Under the pieces are notes generated by a model. It did not search any database, was not told where the DNA came from, and saw only the letters and a program-made list of their open reading frames with translations. Shown piece after piece: positions 45,148-56,362 of a stretch of 64,000 bases of DNA. The position numbers were made by a program, and so were the translations under genes. Source of the DNA: Vreelandella nigrificans (GTDB taxonomy: Bacteria > Pseudomonadota > Gammaproteobacteria > Pseudomonadales > Halomonadaceae); the NCBI RefSeq assembly GCF_002374315.1, contig NZ_NWUX01000002.1, positions 129,150 to 193,149 of the forward strand, read 5' to 3'. Within the stretch, counting starts at the first letter, position 1; every line of letters starts with the position of its first letter.

Positions 45148-46130
45148 GGGGTAACTCCTTGGTGAGATGCGGGATGCCCAAGGCGGGCGCCGATAGTAAG
45201 GGGTGTCTGTCGGGCGTTGAGCAAATCACGCACAGCCATGGCTTTACCTCCAGGTAGTTGGGCACGGCTAACGCAGAGTACTTCTTGGCCTTGCTCACCA
45301 CAGGCAATACGTAGGTACTCGTCACCGTGCTCAAGCAGCGTGCCCGGCAACGATGGTGGTTGCTCACCAGGCTCAACGTTGGCCATAAGCAGGCGGATAC
45401 GGTCGTTACCCAGTGTGCACCAAGCCACGGGCCAGGGATTGAAGGCTCGAATCTTAAGGGCAAGCTGCTCGGCAGGCTGGTGGAAATCCAGCTCAGCTTC
45501 CGCTTTGCTCAGCTTGGCGGCGTACGTCACTCCCTCTTCGGGCTGGGGTATGGCGTTTAGATTGCCGCTATCCAGCTCGTCTAGCACATTCACCAGAGCG
45601 CTTGCCCCTTGGATGGCTAATCGGTCATGCAGGTCGCCGCCGGTGGTACGTGAAGTGATCGGCGTGCGTACTTCGTACAGCATTGCACCGGTATCCAGGC
45701 CTGCATCCATCTGCATAATGGTTACGCCAGAGGCGCTATCACCAGCCTCAATGGCTCGCTGAATGGGCGCGGCTCCTCTCCAGCGCGGTAGTAGCGAAGC
45801 ATGCACGTTGATACAGCCGAGCCGAGGCGTATCCAGCACGGCTTGAGGTAGCAGCAACCCGTAGGCAACCACCACCATCACATCAGCTTCCAATGCCGCT
45901 AACTCTTTTTGGGCATCAGTGCTTTTTAAGCTGGCAGGCTGATATACCGGTATTCCATGTTCAAGGGCAAGCTGCTTGACCGGGCTGGGAGTAAGTTTGC
46001 GTCCTCGGCCTGCCGGGCGGTCGGGCTGGGTGTATACCGCAATCACCTGATGTTGGCTCTCTAACACGGCGGCAAGGCTTGATGCGGCGAAATCAGGTGT
46101 GCCAGCAAAAACAACGCGCAACTGAGACAT
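45144..46130 (-). CDS. fmt: Methionyl-tRNA formyltransferase
   Basis: A 328-residue enzyme that formylates initiator methionyl-tRNA. VFAGTPDFAASSLAAVLE at residues 6-23, the catalytic INVHASLLPRWRGAAPIQRA near 108-127 and TGAMLYEV are all typical. It lies 139 bases downstream of def, which removes the formyl group later, and overlaps rsmB. Confidence 0.96.
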   Translation of the reverse strand: MSQLRVVFAGTPDFAASSLAAVLESQHQVIAVYTQPDRPAGRGRKLTPSPVKQLALEHGIPVYQPASLKSTDAQKELAALEADVMVVVAYGLLLPQAVLDTPRLGCINVHASLLPRWRGAAPIQRAIEAGDSASGVTIMQMDAGLDTGAMLYEVRTPITSRTTGGDLHDRLAIQGASALVNVLDELDSGNLNAIPQPEEGVTYAAKLSKAEAELDFHQPAEQLALKIRAFNPWPVAWCTLGNDRIRLLMANVEPGEQPPSLPGTLLEHGDEYLRIACGEQGQEVLCVSRAQLPGGKAMAVRDLLNARQTPLTIGARLGHPASHQGVTP

Positions 46131-46269
46131 GGGTGTGATTACCTAACAGGAATGGGGGACGGGGTACGTCAAACAGCTGAATGCCGAACTACAGAGTGTC
46201 ACCGCTAGTTTATTATCTATAGCGGTTACGCTCGGCAGCTCGGCCTGGGATAACGCAAACAGTGCAGAC

Positions 46270-46782
46270 TTAAGCGTCTTGCATCAGCTTATGGCGCTTT
46301 TGCATCTTTTTCATCACTCGATCGCGTTTGAGTGGCGACAGGTAATCAACAAACAGTACACCTTCCAGGTGGTCATACTCATGCTGAATACAGTGTGCCA
46401 ATAGGCCATCGGCCTCCAGCTCGTAGGGCTCGCCGTTACGATCAAGCGCATTGAGCTTTACCTTTAGGTAACGCGGTACTTCGGCATAGTACTCGGGGAT
46501 TGATAGACATCCCTCTGAAAGTGGCTCTTGCTCTTCACCAATCGGCTCATAGCGTGGATTGATGAGTACCCGTGGCTGGGAGTTATCGTCACTAACATCC
46601 ATCACCACAATGCGGCGATGAACATCAACCTGGGTTGCTGCAAGGCCGATGCCGCGCGCGTCGTACATGGTCTCCAACATATCGTCGACGAGCTGGCGGA
46701 CCTCGTCGTCAACGGTTTCCACCGCTACCGCCTTGGTGCGTAGGCGCTCGTCGGGGAATTCGAGAATAGGAAGTTTGGCCAT
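46270..46782 (-). CDS. def: Peptide deformylase
   Basis: A 170-residue metalloenzyme removing the formyl group from nascent proteins. The three motifs GIGLAATQ (residues 44-51), EGCLSIP (near 89-95) and QHEYDH (near 133-138) are intact. First gene of def-fmt-rsmB; divergent from the LysM gene. Confidence 0.97.
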   Translation of the reverse strand: MAKLPILEFPDERLRTKAVAVETVDDEVRQLVDDMLETMYDARGIGLAATQVDVHRRIVVMDVSDDNSQPRVLINPRYEPIGEEQEPLSEGCLSIPEYYAEVPRYLKVKLNALDRNGEPYELEADGLLAHCIQHEYDHLEGVLFVDYLSPLKRDRVMKKMQKRHKLMQDA

Positions 46783-46848
46783 GGCGTTACAATCACCGTT
46801 ATGCTGAGTCTTTAATGTAAAGGCCCTGCCACCTGTGTCGGCGGGCCT

Positions 46849-46892
46849 AAGCGCTTTGCTAGTAAGTGCTTTACTATAAGTGTTTTACTAAT
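46849..46892. repeat. Three tandem 14/15-bp repeats between def and the LysM gene
   Basis: AAGCGCTTTGCTAGT, AAGTGCTTTACTAT and AAGTGTTTTACTAAT lie end to end in the divergent promoter region. Each shares AAG-G-TTT-CTA. No known operator fits. Confidence 0.65.
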
Positions 46893-46987
46893 AGCCATCA
46901 TATCATGCTGTCGGTGTTCCTGGGCATGTGCGTAACCCGCTATGACCTTTGTAAACACTCCCCCAGCAACTGTCTAGGGAGAACGAG

Positions 46988-48037
46988 ATGGCGGCCAAAA
47001 GGCCTCTTCATTATAGCCTCTTTGGGCCCCTGTTAACGTGTATCGCCCTGCTGTTTAGCCATTCAGCTGTAGGGTGGGAACGGCTGCGTAGCGATGCGCC
47101 TGAGCGTTATGAGGTGGTGCGCGGTGATACGCTATGGGACATTTCTGCGCGTTATCTGCGATCACCATGGCAGTGGCCAGAGCTTTGGCAAGCCAACCTC
47201 CATATTCGTAACCCACATCTTATTTATCCAGGCGATATACTGGTACTAGGCAGTTGCCAAGGTATGCCCTGCTTGCTGTTAGAGCGCGGGCAGGGAGTCG
47301 TGAAACTGACTCCGCAGATGCGCACTGTGCCTGAGCGAGAAGCTATTGCACCGCTCCCCATGGAGGTTGTGCGCGTTTTTTTACGCGAACACCGAGTACT
47401 AGAGGAAGGCGAAAGGTTACAGGAACTGGCCTACGTAGTAGGTGGGGATAACAGGCGATTGATCAGTGGTGCGGGTGACACGCTCTATGTGCGCGGAGAG
47501 CTGCCAGCCAGAACACGGCTGGGGATTTATCGCCAGAGTGATCCTTATCTTGCCACCGATGGGGCGCCGCTAGGCACTGAGCTGATCAAGATTGGTGAAG
47601 CGCGCTACCTAAGTAGTGAAGGGGATATTGCACGAGTAGAAGTACTGAATGCGTATCAAGAGGTGCGTAATAATGACATCCTGCTGCCATTTGAAAGTCG
47701 TGAACAAGAAGAGGCTTTCCAACCCCGAGCTCCGTTAAATCACGTGTCTGGCAATATCATTGCGGTACCTGGCGGTATGCGCTTTATTGGGCGCTTACAG
47801 GTGGTGGCGATAGACCTTGGTACTCAAAACGGTATACAGCCAGGGCACGTATTAAGGGTCGACCAGCAGGGTGAGTTGATTACAGACCCCCGCACTAAAG
47901 AGCGTATCCAGCTGCCTGAAACAGAAGCGGGGGTGATGATGGTTTTTAAGCCTTATAACCACGTTAGCTACGCATTGGTGATGCAGGCATCGAATGTGCT
48001 TGCCGTAGGGGATACGGTTCGAGCACCGATCAAATAA
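46988..48037 (+). CDS. LysM domain protein
   Basis: A 349-residue secreted protein with an N-terminal signal segment (about 25 residues ending SAVGWE) and one LysM domain at about residues 37-82 (YEVVRGDTLWDISARYLRSP, then HLIYPGDILVL), which binds peptidoglycan. The remaining 260 residues have no recognisable catalytic motif. The same LysM gene type precedes dprA in many gammaproteobacteria. RBS AGGGAG is clear. It lies 37 bases before dprA and may be cotranscribed. Confidence 0.88.
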   Translation: MAAKRPLHYSLFGPLLTCIALLFSHSAVGWERLRSDAPERYEVVRGDTLWDISARYLRSPWQWPELWQANLHIRNPHLIYPGDILVLGSCQGMPCLLLERGQGVVKLTPQMRTVPEREAIAPLPMEVVRVFLREHRVLEEGERLQELAYVVGGDNRRLISGAGDTLYVRGELPARTRLGIYRQSDPYLATDGAPLGTELIKIGEARYLSSEGDIARVEVLNAYQEVRNNDILLPFESREQEEAFQPRAPLNHVSGNIIAVPGGMRFIGRLQVVAIDLGTQNGIQPGHVLRVDQQGELITDPRTKERIQLPETEAGVMMVFKPYNHVSYALVMQASNVLAVGDTVRAPIK

Positions 48038-48074
48038 AACGTCATAAATGAGCTGCGAATAGAGGAGGTAATGT

Positions 48075-49196
48075 ATGAATGCCAGGGAGTGGCTGGTAGT
48101 GAATGCTCTACCCAGCATGGGGCCACACCGCATTGCACAGTTGGTCGCCCGTGGGCCGCAATGGCCCCAGGGCTGGCTAGCAGCACTGCCAAGTACCGCT
48201 GCCGCAGCTCTGCGATTATGGCTTGAGCATCCGGAGCGTAGCCCGCTTCAGCCAATAGTAGACGCCACTCAGGCCTGGCTGAAGAGCGGCCCTAATCGCC
48301 ATCTATTACACCGCGACCATCCAGCATGGCCGACGCTGCTTAATCAACTACCCGACCCGCCGGTCGTGCTATGGGCCCAAGGTGATCTTAGTGCCTTAGA
48401 GGGTCCCAAGCTTGCTATGGTAGGGACACGCAGGCCTACTTCAGAGGGCAGTGGTAATGCTCAGGCCTTCTCCCGTGAGCTTGCTAAGCGTGGTTGGTGC
48501 ATTGTGAGCGGTATGGCACTGGGCATTGATGGGGTCGCTCAGCGTGCTGCACTCGCTACTGGCGGGCGTTCAATTGCAGTATTGGGCTGTGGCGTTGATG
48601 TAATTTATCCTGCCCGGCATCGCGATTTATACGAGCAGCTAAGCACTGCGCTGGGGGGCTTACTGCTCTCTGAACATCCGCCTGGAACAGCCGCTCGGCC
48701 GGCTTTCTTTCCACGCCGCAATCGAATTGTTACCGGCCTAAGCTTGGGTACGCTGGTAGTAGAAGCCACCGAGAAAAGTGGTTCACTGGTCAGCGCTCGT
48801 TTAGCACTTGAGCAGGGGCGTGAGCTATTCGCCTTGCCAGGGTCACTGCATAATGTGCAGGCTCGGGGCTGCTTACATCTGCTGCGCACTGGTGCGACGT
48901 TAGTGCGCCATGTAGACGATATACTTGAAGAGCTACAGCACTGGGCAAGCAACTTTTTGCCTCATGAGCTTAGCCCGGTTGTCGAAGGTGTTGGTATCGC
49001 TCAACCAAGTGGCAATGAATTGCCAGTTGATAATCTGCTAGGTGCATTGAGCGCTTCGCCAACGCCGATTGATGTGCTGGTTCAGAACGCAGGTATAACG
49101 GTTAGCGAGTGCCAGCAGCGGCTATTGATGCTGGAGCTAGAGGGCTATGTTGCTCAACAGGCGGGTGGCTGGGTACGCTTGGCGCGGCCATGGTAG
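48075..49196 (+). CDS. dprA: DNA-processing protein DprA
   Basis: A 373-residue protein that loads RecA on incoming single-stranded DNA during transformation. The Rossmann core has AMVGTRRPTSEGSGNA near residue 115, SGMALGIDGVAQRAAL near 150 and GCGVDVIYPARH near 178, and the C-terminal winged helix ends the protein. RBS GAGGAGG lies before the start. The cell may be able to take up DNA, but other competence genes are not in the window except pilF. Confidence 0.92.
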   Translation: MNAREWLVVNALPSMGPHRIAQLVARGPQWPQGWLAALPSTAAAALRLWLEHPERSPLQPIVDATQAWLKSGPNRHLLHRDHPAWPTLLNQLPDPPVVLWAQGDLSALEGPKLAMVGTRRPTSEGSGNAQAFSRELAKRGWCIVSGMALGIDGVAQRAALATGGRSIAVLGCGVDVIYPARHRDLYEQLSTALGGLLLSEHPPGTAARPAFFPRRNRIVTGLSLGTLVVEATEKSGSLVSARLALEQGRELFALPGSLHNVQARGCLHLLRTGATLVRHVDDILEELQHWASNFLPHELSPVVEGVGIAQPSGNELPVDNLLGALSASPTPIDVLVQNAGITVSECQQRLLMLELEGYVAQQAGGWVRLARPW

Positions 49197-49263
49197 GATG
49201 CAGTTTCCTAGTGTTTTCACTGGCTAAGCAGTGGCAGGTCATGATTGATTACGAGGAGCGTCT

Positions 49264-50827
<1,564 letters not shown>

Positions 50828-50836
50828 GGAGGTTTT

Positions 50837-51661
50837 ATGACAGACCGTTACTGTGTATTTGGTAATCCTATCAATCACTCAAAATCGCCGCTGATTCATG
50901 AAGAGTTCGCGCAGCAGACGCAGCAACCTATTACCTACACTGCCGAGCTTGCGCCGGTAGACGGCTTCGCCCAGGCATGGCAGCACTTTGTGGCCATTGG
51001 CGGGCGAGGGGCTAATGTCACTGTACCCTTCAAAGGCGATGCTTTTGCTCTGTGCGACACGTTAAGCCATCGTGCTAAGCGTGCCCAGGCAGTCAATACG
51101 CTGATTGTAGGAGGTAACGGTCGCACCTATGGTGATACTACCGATGGCGTTGGGCTTGTCCGCGACCTTGGTTACCACCGAGTACCTATTAAAGATAAGC
51201 GCGTGCTGGTGGTTGGTGCAGGGGGCGCCGTGCGTGGCGTATTGGAGCCTCTGCTGGTCGAACAACCCCGTGAGTTGGTGGTGGTCAATCGAACAGCAGA
51301 TAAAGCTGCCCAGTTGGTGCGGGACTTTGCTGATCTAGGTAATTTGAAAGGGGGCGGGTTTGATGCAGTAGAGGGGCAGTTTGATCTGGTGATTAATGGC
51401 ACGAGTGCCAGCCTTTCTGGTGATTTGCCCCCCCTGCCTGATAAGCTGTTTACCCAGCATGCTTGGGCATATGACATGATGTACGGCGCTGAACCAACGG
51501 TGTTTCTACAATGGGCGGGCCCGCGTGGTGCCAAGCTATTAGATGGGTTGGGCATGTTGGTAGAACAGGCCGCTGAGTCGTTCTTTCTATGGCGTAACGT
51601 GCGCCCTGAAACTGCAGCGGTGCGTTCGCAGTTGAGGCAGTCGTTGAATTTTAGCGATTAA
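50837..51661 (+). CDS. aroE: Shikimate dehydrogenase
   Basis: A 274-residue NADP-dependent enzyme reducing 3-dehydroshikimate. [14 protein letters not shown] at residues 8-21, the catalytic lysine in VTVPFKG near 65, the nucleotide loop [10 protein letters not shown] near 126-135, and NRTADKA near 149 are clear. It closes the dprA-tsaC-hemF-aroE run. Confidence 0.95.
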   Translation: MTDRYCVFGNPINHSKSPLIHEEFAQQTQQPITYTAELAPVDGFAQAWQHFVAIGGRGANVTVPFKGDAFALCDTLSHRAKRAQAVNTLIVGGNGRTYGDTTDGVGLVRDLGYHRVPIKDKRVLVVGAGGAVRGVLEPLLVEQPRELVVVNRTADKAAQLVRDFADLGNLKGGGFDAVEGQFDLVINGTSASLSGDLPPLPDKLFTQHAWAYDMMYGAEPTVFLQWAGPRGAKLLDGLGMLVEQAAESFFLWRNVRPETAAVRSQLRQSLNFSD

Positions 51662-51700
51662 AGTTATTGCCTATCGCTTAAGGTGTGTTAGCGCACTATA

Positions 51701-51740
51701 ACGCAAGAGAGGGCCGCTTATTGGTGGCCCTCTCTTGCGT
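51701..51740. terminator. Bidirectional terminator-like hairpin after aroE
   Basis: ACGCAAGAGAGGGCC and GGCCCTCTCTTGCGT form a perfect 15-bp inverted repeat with a 10-base loop between convergent genes. There is no T-run on either side, so termination may use the stem alone or Rho. Confidence 0.7.
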
Positions 51741-51762
51741 TGCTAGCTGTATAAACGAATGC

Positions 51763-52020
51763 TCAACGGCGTTTGGTATAAAACCCTACCATGCACATTA
51801 CCAACCCAACAACCGATAGCAACATGCCGCCATTGACCAGCAGTGGCGAGCGCTCAAGCCACGAAATAAAGGGTTGCGGGGTATCACGGCAGGTGCTTTC
51901 CAGATAATCCCAGTAGCCGCCATCAAGCTGGCAGGCGCGTACATCACCTAGTTCCCAAAAATAGACGCCCATCAATACTAAGACGGGCAGTACCAGGAGC
52001 AGTAAACCAAATCGAATCAT
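51763..52020 (-). CDS. Small two-helix membrane protein
   Basis: An 85-residue protein with two transmembrane helices (about residues 3-23 and 60-80) flanking a loop with two cysteines in CQLDGGYWDYLESTC, probably a periplasmic disulfide. The C-x3-GGYWD pattern recurs in small uncharacterised proteobacterial proteins, but no function is known to me. It lies 22 bases downstream of the M48 protease gene on the same strand, so cotranscription is likely. Confidence 0.75.
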   Translation of the reverse strand: MIRFGLLLLVLPVLVLMGVYFWELGDVRACQLDGGYWDYLESTCRDTPQPFISWLERSPLLVNGGMLLSVVGLVMCMVGFYTKRR

Positions 52021-52042
52021 TCAAACCTCTAGTTAAAGGCGT

Positions 52043-52846
52043 TCAAGGGCGCGGGCAGTTGGGCGTGCGGCCACTGTTGCGGGCTTGTTCATAGCTGGCC
52101 AATGCTTGATCCATATTGGCTTGAAGGCCCTGAATCCGCTGGCCCTGGCTCGGGTGAGTAGACATCCATGCCGGGGGAGTGCCGCCACCAGACGCTGCCT
52201 GCATGTTCTCCCATAGTGTAATGCTTTCACGGGGATCGAAGCCTGCCTGGGCCATCAGTTGAAGGCCAATAATATCTGCCTCGGTTTCATGACGACGCGA
52301 GAAGGGGAGTGCAATGCCGTACTCGGCCCCCATGCCCAGCACTCCCATTAACTGTTGCCCTCCTGGCGATTGCATACCCGAGGCGCTGGAAATTACCGAT
52401 AAGCCTAGCGATGTGGCACTTTGGGTGGAGGCACGCTCATTGGCATGATTAGCGATTACGTGACCTATCTCATGGCCTACGACAGATGCGAGTTGATTCT
52501 GGTTCGTTGCTATATTTAACATGCCTGTGTTGACACCCATATAGCCGCCGGGTAACGCAAAAGCGTTAGGCTGCTCAGACTTAAATACACGGATCTGCCA
52601 ATCAAGGTTACGCTGCTCAGCGGGCAGTACGTCAACAATTGCATTGGTAATGCACTGAACATAGCGGTGGCTTGCCTGATCAGCGGTAGGTACATCGCGC
52701 TGATACTGGGCGAAGGCTTGTTGACCCATTTGGTTCAACTGATCGTTGGAGAGCAGCAACAGCTGTGAACGGCCGGTCGGGGAGGTTGAGCATGCCGCTA
52801 TAGAGGCACACAGCGCAGTAACAGCCAATGGACGTAGCCAGCGCAT
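52043..52846 (-). CDS. M48 family metalloprotease, LoiP/YcaL-like lipoprotein
   Basis: A 267-residue zinc protease with a lipoprotein signal (IAAC lipobox around residue 19), so it acts in the periplasm or at the outer membrane. The zinc motif HEIGHVIANH is near residues 125-134, with the third ligand in ETEADIIGLQLM near 183-194. Relatives remove misfolded outer-membrane proteins. It has only the protease domain, without the TPR tail of BepA. Confidence 0.9.
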   Translation of the reverse strand: MRWLRPLAVTALCASIAACSTSPTGRSQLLLLSNDQLNQMGQQAFAQYQRDVPTADQASHRYVQCITNAIVDVLPAEQRNLDWQIRVFKSEQPNAFALPGGYMGVNTGMLNIATNQNQLASVVGHEIGHVIANHANERASTQSATSLGLSVISSASGMQSPGGQQLMGVLGMGAEYGIALPFSRRHETEADIIGLQLMAQAGFDPRESITLWENMQAASGGGTPPAWMSTHPSQGQRIQGLQANMDQALASYEQARNSGRTPNCPRP

Positions 52847-52945
52847 AGACGGTTTCCTTATAGACTAGAGAGTGCCTTGCACACAAGATAACCACTGTCG
52901 GTGGTAAATCAATCTTTCCTATCATAACGCACTCAGGGGACAACG

Positions 52946-53830
52946 ATGGATGCTGAATTGAGCCAGCGCATAACGCGCCTTCTGGATCATATCGACCATT
53001 GGTTGCCGCCAGCACCAACGCCGGTGGATTGGGACATTCATGTGGCCGCTATCTGGCAGCGTCACCCTCTGGGGGGATGGCTGGTGCCAGTGCCACCTCG
53101 AGATACCTTGACGCTGGATGACCTACTGGGCATTGAGCGGCAAAAATTGGCCCTACTTGATAATACACGCGCTTTTTTGCAAGGCTTACCCGCTAACCAC
53201 GCCTTGCTGTGGGGCTCACGGGGGAGCGGAAAGTCATCAATTATACGCGCCCTGCTTAACTCGCTTGCAAAGGAGGGGCTGCGCCTGATTCAGGTGGATC
53301 GCCACGACCTTTGTAGTCTACCGCTACTGGTAGAGCAGTTGCGCCACATGCCACATCGGTTTGTGGTGTATTGCGATGACCTCTCTTTTGAGGGCAACGA
53401 CGACGCTTATAAAGCGCTTAAGAGCGTCGTAGATGGGGCTTTAACTGGGCCGCCTGAGAATGTCCTGCTGTATGCCACCTCCAACCGTCGCCATTTATTG
53501 CCGGAGTCCATGCAAGACAATAGCAGTACACGTCTGGTCGGTGAGGAGCTACACCATGGTGATGCGGTAGAAGAGAAGATTTCTCTCTCTGATCGGTTTG
53601 GACTCTGGCTAGGGTTTCATCCTTTCAATCAAGCGACGTACCTGGAGGTGTGTGAGCATTGGGTTCGTCATATTGGAGGACAGCAGGATTGGAATGAGGC
53701 AACAAAGGCTGAAGCCGTTCGGTTCGCTACTTTGAGAGGGGGGCGGAGTGGTCGAGCTGCTTGGCAATTTGCGGCCCATTGGGTTGGCCGCAAGCGGCTG
53801 CACGAGAAGGTGCAGCCGTCAAAAAAGTAG
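52946..53830 (+). CDS. DUF815 family ATPase
   Basis: A 294-residue P-loop ATPase of the AAA-like DUF815 family. Walker A WGSRGSGKSSIIRALL near residues 91-106, Walker B VVYCDDLSF near 142-150 and the sensor-like YATSNRRHLLPE near 179. Function in the family is not known. It starts after AGGGGAC and is convergent with the lipoprotein gene, 12 bases apart. Confidence 0.85.
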   Translation: MDAELSQRITRLLDHIDHWLPPAPTPVDWDIHVAAIWQRHPLGGWLVPVPPRDTLTLDDLLGIERQKLALLDNTRAFLQGLPANHALLWGSRGSGKSSIIRALLNSLAKEGLRLIQVDRHDLCSLPLLVEQLRHMPHRFVVYCDDLSFEGNDDAYKALKSVVDGALTGPPENVLLYATSNRRHLLPESMQDNSSTRLVGEELHHGDAVEEKISLSDRFGLWLGFHPFNQATYLEVCEHWVRHIGGQQDWNEATKAEAVRFATLRGGRSGRAAWQFAAHWVGRKRLHEKVQPSKK

Positions 53831-53842
53831 CCTTTATGGTAT

Positions 53843-54457
53843 TTAGCGCTGAGGAATGAGCTGTCCATCGGCCCCGACATTCAAGCGAATGGTGGGCGTG
53901 AAGAGGCCTGATGGCAGTGTCATTCCTAAACCGCGCAGATCTCCAGGGGTGATTGCCAGCTCACTACCAGCAGGTAGTTCGCCCTGTGATGCTAATTGGT
54001 TAGCGAGTTCTAGCATTGGCGTCATGCGTTGGGGGTCGGTGGTCAAAATATCGAACGCAACGGGTAGACGTAGTTTGGCATCGTCGCCTGGTGTCAGGGT
54101 CACGTCTTGCTGATATTGGCCCTGTACGGGATCTACCCCAGGCATGTCTAGTGTCCATCGAAAGCCGGACATCTCAACGGCAGGCATGCCTGCTGGTAGC
54201 CCCAGGCCCATCGCCAGTGTGGCCTGAACGGGCAAGCTGCCCGCGCCAAGGCTAGAGGCGATTAAGCTTGTTAAGTCGCTTGTATCAAGCCCTGCTTTAA
54301 GGCTATAGGGGCCAATGCGAACCTCTTCAATACCTAGCGAAGTAACCGCTAGACGAAAAGCAAATAGACCCGTTTGGGGGAGCGCAAGGCAGCCGGTTAG
54401 TAAGCTTGCCATGGCTAACATAGCAAATCCGCGCCAGCGGCTAACGGTAGTAAGCAT
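53843..54457 (-). CDS. Putative lipoprotein of unknown function
   Basis: A 204-residue lipoprotein with lipobox LTGC at about residues 20-23. The rest has repeated beta-rich character (FRLAVTSLGIEEVRIGPYSL at the start of the mature part). I cannot place it in a named family with confidence; a lipid-binding beta fold is possible. TAGGAGGGAATCTT precedes the ATG. It is probably monocistronic. Confidence 0.7.
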   Translation of the reverse strand: MLTTVSRWRGFAMLAMASLLTGCLALPQTGLFAFRLAVTSLGIEEVRIGPYSLKAGLDTSDLTSLIASSLGAGSLPVQATLAMGLGLPAGMPAVEMSGFRWTLDMPGVDPVQGQYQQDVTLTPGDDAKLRLPVAFDILTTDPQRMTPMLELANQLASQGELPAGSELAITPGDLRGLGMTLPSGLFTPTIRLNVGADGQLIPQR

Positions 54458-54479
54458 AAGATTCCCTCCTAGGAAGGGC

Positions 54480-54867
54480 TGAAAATTCAGGATGAGGCAA
54501 TGCTGAAAGGCGCGGCCATTTGAGGGCTAGCTAGCGGGTTTGTCAATAGCACAACTGACGAAATCAGCTAAAGCTACTTTTGCTGAGGGCTACTATTTTC
54601 TGACAAGAATTAGATAACAAGAGGCAGAGATATAGAATAAGAAAATAAGACATGCTTCATGGCCTGAATGGTGAAGTGGCACCATAGCCGCTGCCTATTG
54701 TGAAGAGGTGCTGCTGAGTCAATCAGTGCTATTTCTTGGAAGTTAAACTGGGTAACCAAAGAGTTCGAGTATTTCGGCCCACAAATGTCGGCCTTACTAG
54801 ACTGGTCACAGGATAGCCGGAAAACATTGCAGGAGTGCATCGCAAGAGTGAATAGAATAGGCCGCAT
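54480..54867. other. Gene-poor, AT-richer stretch before der
   Basis: No convincing gene. The base composition is lower in GC than the flanks. One plus-strand frame stays open from about 54700 to 54950 without a plausible start and reads KLNWVTKEFEYFGPQMSALL in its middle; a 95-residue minus-strand frame also exists. It may hold a decayed gene, but I cannot name a parent family. Confidence 0.35.
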
Positions 54868-54907
54868 TAAAAAACGCCTGAGGGAATCGACATCCAACAG
54901 GCGTTTT
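54868..54907 (-). terminator. Terminator of der
   Basis: AAAACGCCTG pairs with CAGGCGTTTT (17-base loop) and continues into TTTTTTA on the minus strand. It ends the der operon. Confidence 0.85.
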
Positions 54908-54958
54908 ATATCAATGGTGATGCTAGATACTCATCACTTAGACGTGTCGTGAAGACAC

Positions 54959-56362
54959 CTACCGGCGGCTCTTACGTGCCTCTTTGGTACGGTCTAGCTC
55001 GCGCTTTTTCGCCTTTTCTTTGTCGCTGGCCCCCGCCATGTTATCAAACGGGTTGCTACCCGAGCGGAACTCAAAGCGTATTGGTGTGCCGCGCACTTTT
55101 AATACTTTACGGAACGTATTGGTCAGATAGCGGCGGTAGGCCTCTGGCAACGCTTCCGTTTGATTGCCGTGCACAACGATAATCGGGGGATTACTGCCGC
55201 CCTGGTGGGCCATGCGCAGCTTAATTCGACGGCCGTGAACCATTGGCGGCGGATTTTGGCTCACCGCGTCTTGCAGTAGCGTAGTTAAGCGATTGGTCGA
55301 CCAGTGAGCGTTAGCGGCATCAAAGGCACGATCAATCGAGGGGTAAAGATCGCCTACTGCTGTACCGTGCAGGGCAGAGATAAAGTGCAGCTCGGCGTAA
55401 TCCGCAAAACCTAGGCGGCGTTTCACCTCAGTGCGCATTTTCTCTTTGACTTCACTCTCCAGGCCATCCCACTTATTGACCGCCAATACCAGGGCTCGTC
55501 CAGTGGTTAATACATAGTCAAGCAGGTGCATATCTTGCTCAACCAAACCACTAGAACCATCCAATACCATGATCACTACATGCGACTCTTTGATCGCATC
55601 CAGGGTTTTGATAATGGAAAACTTCTCGGCAATTTCACGCACGTTCTTGCGCCGCCGAATGCCCGCTGTATCAATCAATACATAGGGCTTGCCACGGCGC
55701 TCGAAAGGGATCTCGATAGCATCGCGGGTGGTGCCTGCTTCATCAAATACCACCACGCGCTCTTCGCCGAGCAGACGGTTGACCAAGGTGGATTTGCCTA
55801 CGTTTGGACGGCCAATCACACCAATACGAATACCCTTGCTGCCGGTGTCGGCAGGAATGCTGGCATCGCGCTCGGGGAAGGGGGCAAGCACAGCGTCGAT
55901 TAGGGTCGAAACATTGCGCCCGTGGGCGGCCGCAATAGGCCAAGGGTCGCCCAGGCCCAACGACCAAAAGTCACCCATTGCAGAGTGCTCTTCCAACCCG
56001 TCGGTCTTATTCACCACCAACCAGGTTTTTTTCTGGTTAACCCGCAGGTGGTTAGCAATTGCCTGGTCAGCAGCGATGAGGCCAGCACGTGCGTCTACCA
56101 TGAACAGCACGATATCGGCTTCATCAATGGCGGCGAGTGACTGCTCGGCCATGGCAGCATCAATGCCCTCTTCGTCACCACTGATGCCGCCGGTGTCGAT
56201 CACCGTATAGACTTTATCGCCCAGCATGCCATTGCCATATTTGCGATCACGGGTGAGGCCAGGAAAGTCGGCCACGAGCGCATCACGCGAACGCGTCAGG
56301 CGGTTAAACAGCGTCGATTTGCCCACATTGGGGCGACCGACTAAAGCAATGACGGGTGTCAT
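54959..56362 (-). CDS. der: Ribosome assembly GTPase Der (EngA)
   Basis: A 467-residue tandem GTPase needed for 50S subunit assembly. G1 motifs GRPNVGKST occur at residues 8-16 and near 182-190, with DTGG/DTAG G3 motifs and NKTD/NKWD G4 motifs in both domains; the KH-like domain ends the protein. It overlaps bamB by four bases, the usual neighbour. Confidence 0.97.
   Translation of the reverse strand: MTPVIALVGRPNVGKSTLFNRLTRSRDALVADFPGLTRDRKYGNGMLGDKVYTVIDTGGISGDEEGIDAAMAEQSLAAIDEADIVLFMVDARAGLIAADQAIANHLRVNQKKTWLVVNKTDGLEEHSAMGDFWSLGLGDPWPIAAAHGRNVSTLIDAVLAPFPERDASIPADTGSKGIRIGVIGRPNVGKSTLVNRLLGEERVVVFDEAGTTRDAIEIPFERRGKPYVLIDTAGIRRRKNVREIAEKFSIIKTLDAIKESHVVIMVLDGSSGLVEQDMHLLDYVLTTGRALVLAVNKWDGLESEVKEKMRTEVKRRLGFADYAELHFISALHGTAVGDLYPSIDRAFDAANAHWSTNRLTTLLQDAVSQNPPPMVHGRRIKLRMAHQGGSNPPIIVVHGNQTEALPEAYRRYLTNTFRKVLKVRGTPIRFEFRSGSNPFDNMAGASDKEKAKKRELDRTKEARKSRR

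Noticed and set aside
54610..54897. 95-codon minus-strand frame as a gene
   Set aside because: No ribosome site, no recognisable family, and it runs through the der terminator.
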